The notes under the pieces are model-generated. The model was not told where the DNA came from, ran no database searches, and saw only the letters and a program-made list of their open reading frames with translations. Positions 61,301-64,000 of a DNA stretch of 64,000 nt are shown piece by piece. The translations under genes and the position numbers were made by a program. This DNA is from Parelaphostrongylus tenuis (Eukaryota > Nematoda > Chromadorea > Rhabditida > Metastrongylidae), in assembly GCA_019055375.1 (NCBI GenBank), contig JAHQIW010007056.1, forward strand, positions 1 through 64,000, written 5' to 3'. Numbering within the stretch: position 1 is the stretch's first letter; every line of letters begins with the position of its first letter.

Positions 61301-63979
61301 AAGTAAGCTAGTGGTGAAGTTATTCAGAATTATGTTTCAGCACGTAAGCCCAAACAAAAAAATGATTACGAGTTCGAGGAACAGTTGAGATCCCGAGTTG
61401 TGCTCATATCCCAGCATCCCTGTAACCGTACAACTTCTCATCCTCTATCAAAATCAGATTATCTAGGGCCGTTCCGTCCCAGCTAAGACCAGTTTCACAG
61501 ATGTTTTCGAGTTCAGATTTCCTCGTTCTTGTAAATTTTTGAATAGGATAATTCATCCCTAACTTCTAGCATATTAGTGTGGGTCATGTCATAAGACTGT
61601 ACCAGTAAGATAGGTTGACATGACTGACCAAGGTTATACCACAAATCCATCTCTCCCGAGAGCGTTCGCACATCAATCACGGTCTGTCCCAAAAAGTCGT
61701 CACTTTCTCTTGTCAGCTTTTGTCTCAATTTCGATCTCAAATCGTTATCTTCGTCCCAGACACGGACTTTTATACGATCGGTTGAGTTATGACATTCGCT
61801 AAAATACAAATGTGTCACCTCTTTTTTCATTTCTTTTTAGGAACAACAAACGTATTAAGAAATCCTACAAGCAAGGAAATATTCCAACAATATCTTCTAA
61901 TAAACTTTTTTGACACTTGCTTAGAAACTCAATATGGTCTGATAGATTGCTCTAAACCTTTCATGAGGTCTGGCATAACACCTCTAGTGATGATGTAAGT
62001 ATGGCTTTCTTGCAAACCTCCTCAGCAGCACATGCCCTTCGGCCGATCGTCCATTATTAGGAAAATGACGTCAAGTTAAAATATTACTTCGTAACAGCAG
62101 TAGGCCACGCAGTCGACAATCAATCACTGAAAGAACACCATACAAAGTGATCTTTTCACTTGACGTACGTGGTACACCTCCAGATAGTAAAGAAGATTCC
62201 TCATGATAGTAAAGAAGATCAGCCGAATGGCACCTGCTACTGACGAGGCTTACGAGGAAGCCGAAACATACGCCTAGCACTGGAAGTGCTATACCAGACC
62301 TCATGAAAGGCTTGAAACATTCTATCTAACAATCAATTTGTACTCGAAGTTGGAGTTCTATTGAATGTTGAAACTAAATATTAGAAGTATATGCCTCACG
62401 CAGTAGTCTTTGTGTGACTATATCACTTGATTCGGCCTTATTTGCAAGTATAGATTAAGGTATGCGCTAACTCTATATGAGTAGTATTTAGTACCAAATC
62501 AATAATGATAACGGGAACTGCAAGCACATAATACAACGGGATTATTAAGAGTAAAAACGCACAACTTTTGAACTCTGTTAATATGATTCCACTACAAAAC
62601 AACATCAGCTTTATACTTACAAGAAGAATTTCTCGTTCCACACAGGGTTCAGTTCTTGATGGATTGTACGAGTACGCCTCTTTACTTTACCAACCTTAAA
62701 TAGCAACTCTTTATAGTTTGAATCATAATGATAAGTAGCATGAAACTCAATCAATTAAGCAGTGATAACAATAGATATAATAATAAGTTGTGGTGATTAT
62801 TTGTCAAGTATAATATATTTGAATGAACACTGAATCACTTGGTGAAGCGTTTGGACATGAATACATCTGGAAAATATGTAGACTACTCCGGGTGCATATA
62901 AAAAAACACCTGATCAGTAAATTTGAAAATTATCTGAACACCTCATTGGGTTTGCACAGGACACAGAAACAGAACGGGGAAGACAGCGATAGCGTGAAAA
63001 AAAAAGGTTAATGGAAGATTTTCTAGAACCTATACAGGACTCGTGAGAAAAACTGACCATGCGGGTACTATTACTTCTGCAGTTAAATAATTCGACACAC
63101 ATGTGTCAATCGTGTGGATACTAAAATCTTATCTCGCATCTACCATTTATAAAGGTCTTCAAACTTTTCGTCTGTGGCTTCCGATGCTGTCTCAAGGATT
63201 TTTTTACTTTCGCCACAAATGCCGTTGAATGCTGACGAAGTTCATACTTCCTGAAATCTTGAAATAGCCGTGTTGGATTGCTCCCAAGTAAATTAGAGAG
63301 GGTCACCTTGCCCAGTCTAGTCTCGCATCAGTAAAATTCCCTAACGCTAGGGAAATAAGAGGATTAATGGGTTTGAGGTGAAACTGAATTAACACTGTGT
63401 AGATTGGGCTGCTCGCGTTACGAAAAGAATCGCCACCACTGTGTTGCTCGTTTCGTTTGAAATTGAAAAATCAGGTATGCGTGAGGTGTGTAGCGCAGTG
63501 TTCAGTGGTGCAATTTATCAAGAAGAAAGACACTGGTTTGGTTCCCTTTCCATCACTCTCTTCTAATCACTCAAATGAACGTCTAAGAACGCCTTAGCTC
63601 GGTTATTTCCTAGATTGTAAAGCAAATCGTCTCTACCAACATTCTACAACATTCGTGAAGAAGACGAGATCCTCAAGCAGCATTCGAACTGACACATCAA
63701 ACGTTCGAAGAACTTTGTGAAGGATGAATGTGAGGAAACGAATCAAATACAAGTGCCTGAAGTCGAAGTCGAACAAAGTAAAAAAAAAATTATAAGTGCA
63801 AATTACCGTTATAGATGGTTAATGAGGACTGCGTTACCGCAGCAAAGGACAATGAGAATGCAGAAGAGAAAAAGTTACTACAGAAAAACTATATGAGATC
63901 AATAAAAATACCTGAGCAGTGACATACGGATCACTTTTGCCGGTTTTATCTTTGGCAATGAGTCCTTGAGCACAAATCA
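37386..63979 (-). CDS. unc-13: UNC-13 (Munc13), C-terminal 992 residues, 28 exons, 5' end outside window
   Basis: UNC-13 primes synaptic vesicles: its MUN domain opens syntaxin for SNARE assembly and its C2 domains bind membrane. Exons, 5' to 3' on minus: 63912-63979, 62621-62694, 61629-61798, 61162-61289, 60807-60944, 60618-60706, 59130-59268, 51126-51215, 50428-50496, 48711-48781, 45494-45651, 45281-45407, 44886-44966, 43818-43923, 43296-43361, 42339-42439, 42101-42221, 41911-42015, 41157-41258, 41021-41089, 40831-40932, 39064-39142, 38480-38626, 38285-38380, 38032-38191, 37719-37846, 37555-37652, 37386-37481. All phases agree (2978 nt). C2B is window residues 1 to about 125, MUN about 150-800, C2C about 801-975, then stop. 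The N-terminal C2A, calmodulin-binding and C1 regions lie beyond 64000. The exon at 48711 is short and divergent. Introns reach 7.9 kb (51216-59129) and contain a LINE and mariner relics. Confidence 0.97.
38712..38835. repeat. Foldback element F3 with tRNA-like core
   Basis: GAGTGGTGAGCAAAAACACG at the left and ACCACTCATTC at the right. On minus the core reads GCCTCAGTGGTGTAGTGGTA through a T-arm GTGGGTTCGATTCCCGC and a 7-bp acceptor-like stem. The anticodon loop lacks U33 and the D stem is poor, so it is not a functional tRNA. It lies in an unc-13 intron. Confidence 0.7.
40449..40562. repeat. Foldback element F3 copy
   Basis: GAGTGGTAAGCAAAAATTAC on the left and TTTTTGCTCACCACACG on the right, with a degraded core containing GTGGGTTCACTCC. 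Related to the 38712 element. Confidence 0.65.
41390..41810. repeat. Repeat family C, two opposed copies
   Basis: 41395-41500 reads TTTTGAGCCTACCATGACGT, then AAACACGTGTTTCGGCATTG; 41690-41800 carries the complement (ATGTCAAAACACGTGTTTAG, then CCTCATGATAGGCTCAAGAT). Weaker than the copies at 30225 and 59360. Confidence 0.6.
42833..43095 (+). repeat. SINE-like family A copy
   Basis: GGGTCCCGTGGCCCACTGGT, then GCGGTCAACAACAACGCCCT and a GATGACGGATTAAATAAAGT end. It is nearly colinear with the 13191 copy and sits in antisense in an unc-13 intron. Confidence 0.7.
44240..44520 (+). repeat. SINE-like family B copy, head eroded
   Basis: Body blocks ATGCTCATCAAGCCCTCTAT, AGACCAGATATGCGTTCAGT and AGAGCGCATAGTTCGG match family B in order. 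The tRNA-like head is barely recognisable. Confidence 0.5.
45715..46060. repeat. Foldback element F1 copy, possibly nested pair
   Basis: Left arm GATGTAGAGTGGTGTGCAAA near 45760; right arm near 46025-46055. The core near 45960-46032 reads AGCATGGGTGGTGCAACGGT, then a T-arm-like CTGGGTTCGAATCCAGG. The central part (about 45835-45950) holds a second partial inverted copy. It lies in an unc-13 intron. Confidence 0.65.
46925..47180 (-). repeat. SINE-like family B copy
   Basis: Plus-strand reading shows the family B tail first (TTGATCAATCCTTGAGAGAT), then AGTGATTGAATGGACATCTG, ending in the inverted head near CACTGCGCCACACGCG. It abuts a mariner relic starting near 47201. Confidence 0.6.
47201..47945 (-). 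mobile_element. Degenerate mariner element with inverted ends
   Basis: The ends match as inverted repeats: GTCTCCAACTAAGCTTCCGA at the left, and the complement of TTCGGAAACCTAGTTGGAGA at the right. On minus the interior reads [20 protein letters not shown], then [17 protein letters not shown] (from the HDNARPH motif) and [12 protein letters not shown] (from the DYHLFRSL motif). The 5' part is deleted and frameshifts are present. It lies in an unc-13 intron. Confidence 0.8.
49197..49374. repeat. TA/TACA microsatellite
   Basis: About 175 bases of alternating purine-pyrimidine sequence: TACATG units, then a pure TA run of about 40 bases. It directly borders the internally deleted mariner. A similar tract follows that element at 49855-49925, and another is at 34720-34795. 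Confidence 0.9.
49375..49814 (+). mobile_element. Internally deleted mariner, about 440 bp
   Basis: Terminal inverted repeats of about 70 bases: GAGAAAATGCTTGTAACGTT and TTTTAGCTGTCGGTCATTTT at the left, complementary to AATGACCGACAGCTAAAAAC and TTACAAGCATTTTCTCAAAA at the right. Between them one frame reads [15 protein letters not shown], a stop, then [20 protein letters not shown], the mariner helix-turn-helix. The rest of the transposase is absent. TA-rich microsatellites flank both sides. Confidence 0.8.
50896..50955 (+). mobile_element. Solo mariner-type terminal repeat
   Basis: TAGGATGGTGCGAAAGTAAT followed by TACGGTTTTTGCATTG closely resembles the inverted terminal repeat of cecropia/Hsmar1-type mariners. 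No matching opposite end was found before 51126, where an unc-13 exon begins, so this is probably a truncated insertion. Confidence 0.6.
53660..53862 (-). repeat. SINE-like family A copy
   Basis: Minus strand begins CCACCGTGGCCGAGTGATTG, then a GC-rich CGCGGCGCGC block, CAGTCAACAACGAAAGCCC and a GGGGTCCGCATA tail. It lies in the 7.9 kb unc-13 intron. Confidence 0.65.
54090..54412 (+). other. Unassigned open frame in the largest unc-13 intron
   Basis: An open plus-strand frame preceded by an acceptor-like GATTATTTCAG ending at 54089. It reads [20 protein letters not shown], later [20 protein letters not shown] and [13 protein letters not shown] before a stop. Composition is protein-like rather than repeat-like, but I recognise no family and found no partner exon. 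It may be a nested-gene exon, a dead gene fragment or chance. Confidence 0.3.
55070..58345 (+). mobile_element. Nearly full-length, inactivated non-LTR retrotransposon
   Basis: 55519-56000 is an apurinic-type endonuclease in two frames ([36 protein letters not shown]). 56571-57071 leads into the reverse transcriptase ([16 protein letters not shown]). 57230-57540 holds NLKKAFDSV and FADYIVLI, where FADD would be expected. 57626-58339 is an intact C-terminal frame ([30 protein letters not shown]). At least five frameshifts or stops separate these parts. A GC-rich 5' leader starts near 55070. The order endonuclease-RT-C-terminal domain places it with RTE/CR1-like LINEs. It lies antisense in the largest unc-13 intron. 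Confidence 0.88.
59360..59925. repeat. Long inverted repeat of family C
   Basis: Left arm 59365-59560 and right arm 59700-59925 share AAGTGTTTCGGCCTTGAGTA against CTCAAGGCCGAAACACGTGT, and the TACTAAGAGTAGGCG against CGCCTACTCTTAGTGTG block. It lies in an unc-13 intron. Confidence 0.7.
61162..63979 (-). other. unc-13: unc-13 exons encoding the C2B domain
   Basis: Four exons encode [20 protein letters not shown], then [19 protein letters not shown], then [20 protein letters not shown], then [12 protein letters not shown]. The paired aspartates of the first loop (KDKTGKSD) and those in WDEDND are the C2B calcium ligands, so calcium binding appears intact. An inserted [20 protein letters not shown] helix region typical of UNC-13 C2B is present. 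The first codon is split; its first base is in an exon beyond the right edge. Confidence 0.97.
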
Positions 63980-64000
63980 CTGCAAAAAGAATGGTTAGTT

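Noticed and set aside
1..64000. CRISPR arrays, bacterial operons, ribosome binding sites or rRNA genes
   Set aside because: None are present. Intron structure and gene content are eukaryotic, so prokaryotic feature types do not apply.

Overview
The window is eukaryotic. It has short exons with GT..AG introns, typical nematode TTTTCAG acceptors, low gene density and introns packed with transposon debris. Protein content and gene order point to a clade V nematode. Large introns and hookworm-style mariner and LINE debris make a strongylid (hookworm-like) parasite the best guess, but this is inference. From memory, C. elegans spe-4 and unc-13 are also neighbours on chromosome I.

Layout. 1-3.9 kb: no supportable gene, only SINE-like and foldback repeats. 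3.9-20.0 kb, plus strand: a 13-exon presenilin-family aspartyl protease, best matched to SPE-4, with all three presenilin signature motifs readable (525 residues in my model). 20.2-27.6 kb: gene-free, with AT-rich dispersed repeats, hairpin elements and a decayed duplicate of one spe-4 exon. 27.6-36.7 kb, plus strand: a 10-exon gene for a protein of about 396 residues with two C2H2-like zinc fingers; I do not recognise it. 37.0-64.0 kb, minus strand: 28 exons of unc-13 (C2B domain, whole MUN region, C-terminal C2 domain and stop), with the 5' part running off the right edge. The exon phases of all three models are mutually consistent; the one exception to normal splicing is a missing AG acceptor inside the second zinc finger.

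The rest is mobile DNA: two tRNA-derived SINE-like families, several inverted-repeat families (one carrying tRNA-like cores), one nearly full-length but dead RTE/CR1-like LINE plus a second 3' fragment, and at least four mariner relics, two bounded by inverted repeats.

The three genes do not form a pathway. spe-4 acts in spermatogenesis and unc-13 in synaptic vesicle priming. The zinc-finger gene and unc-13 are tail to tail about 0.7 kb apart, and their 3' UTRs may overlap. No bacterial-type operon, CRISPR array, rRNA or convincing tRNA gene was seen.
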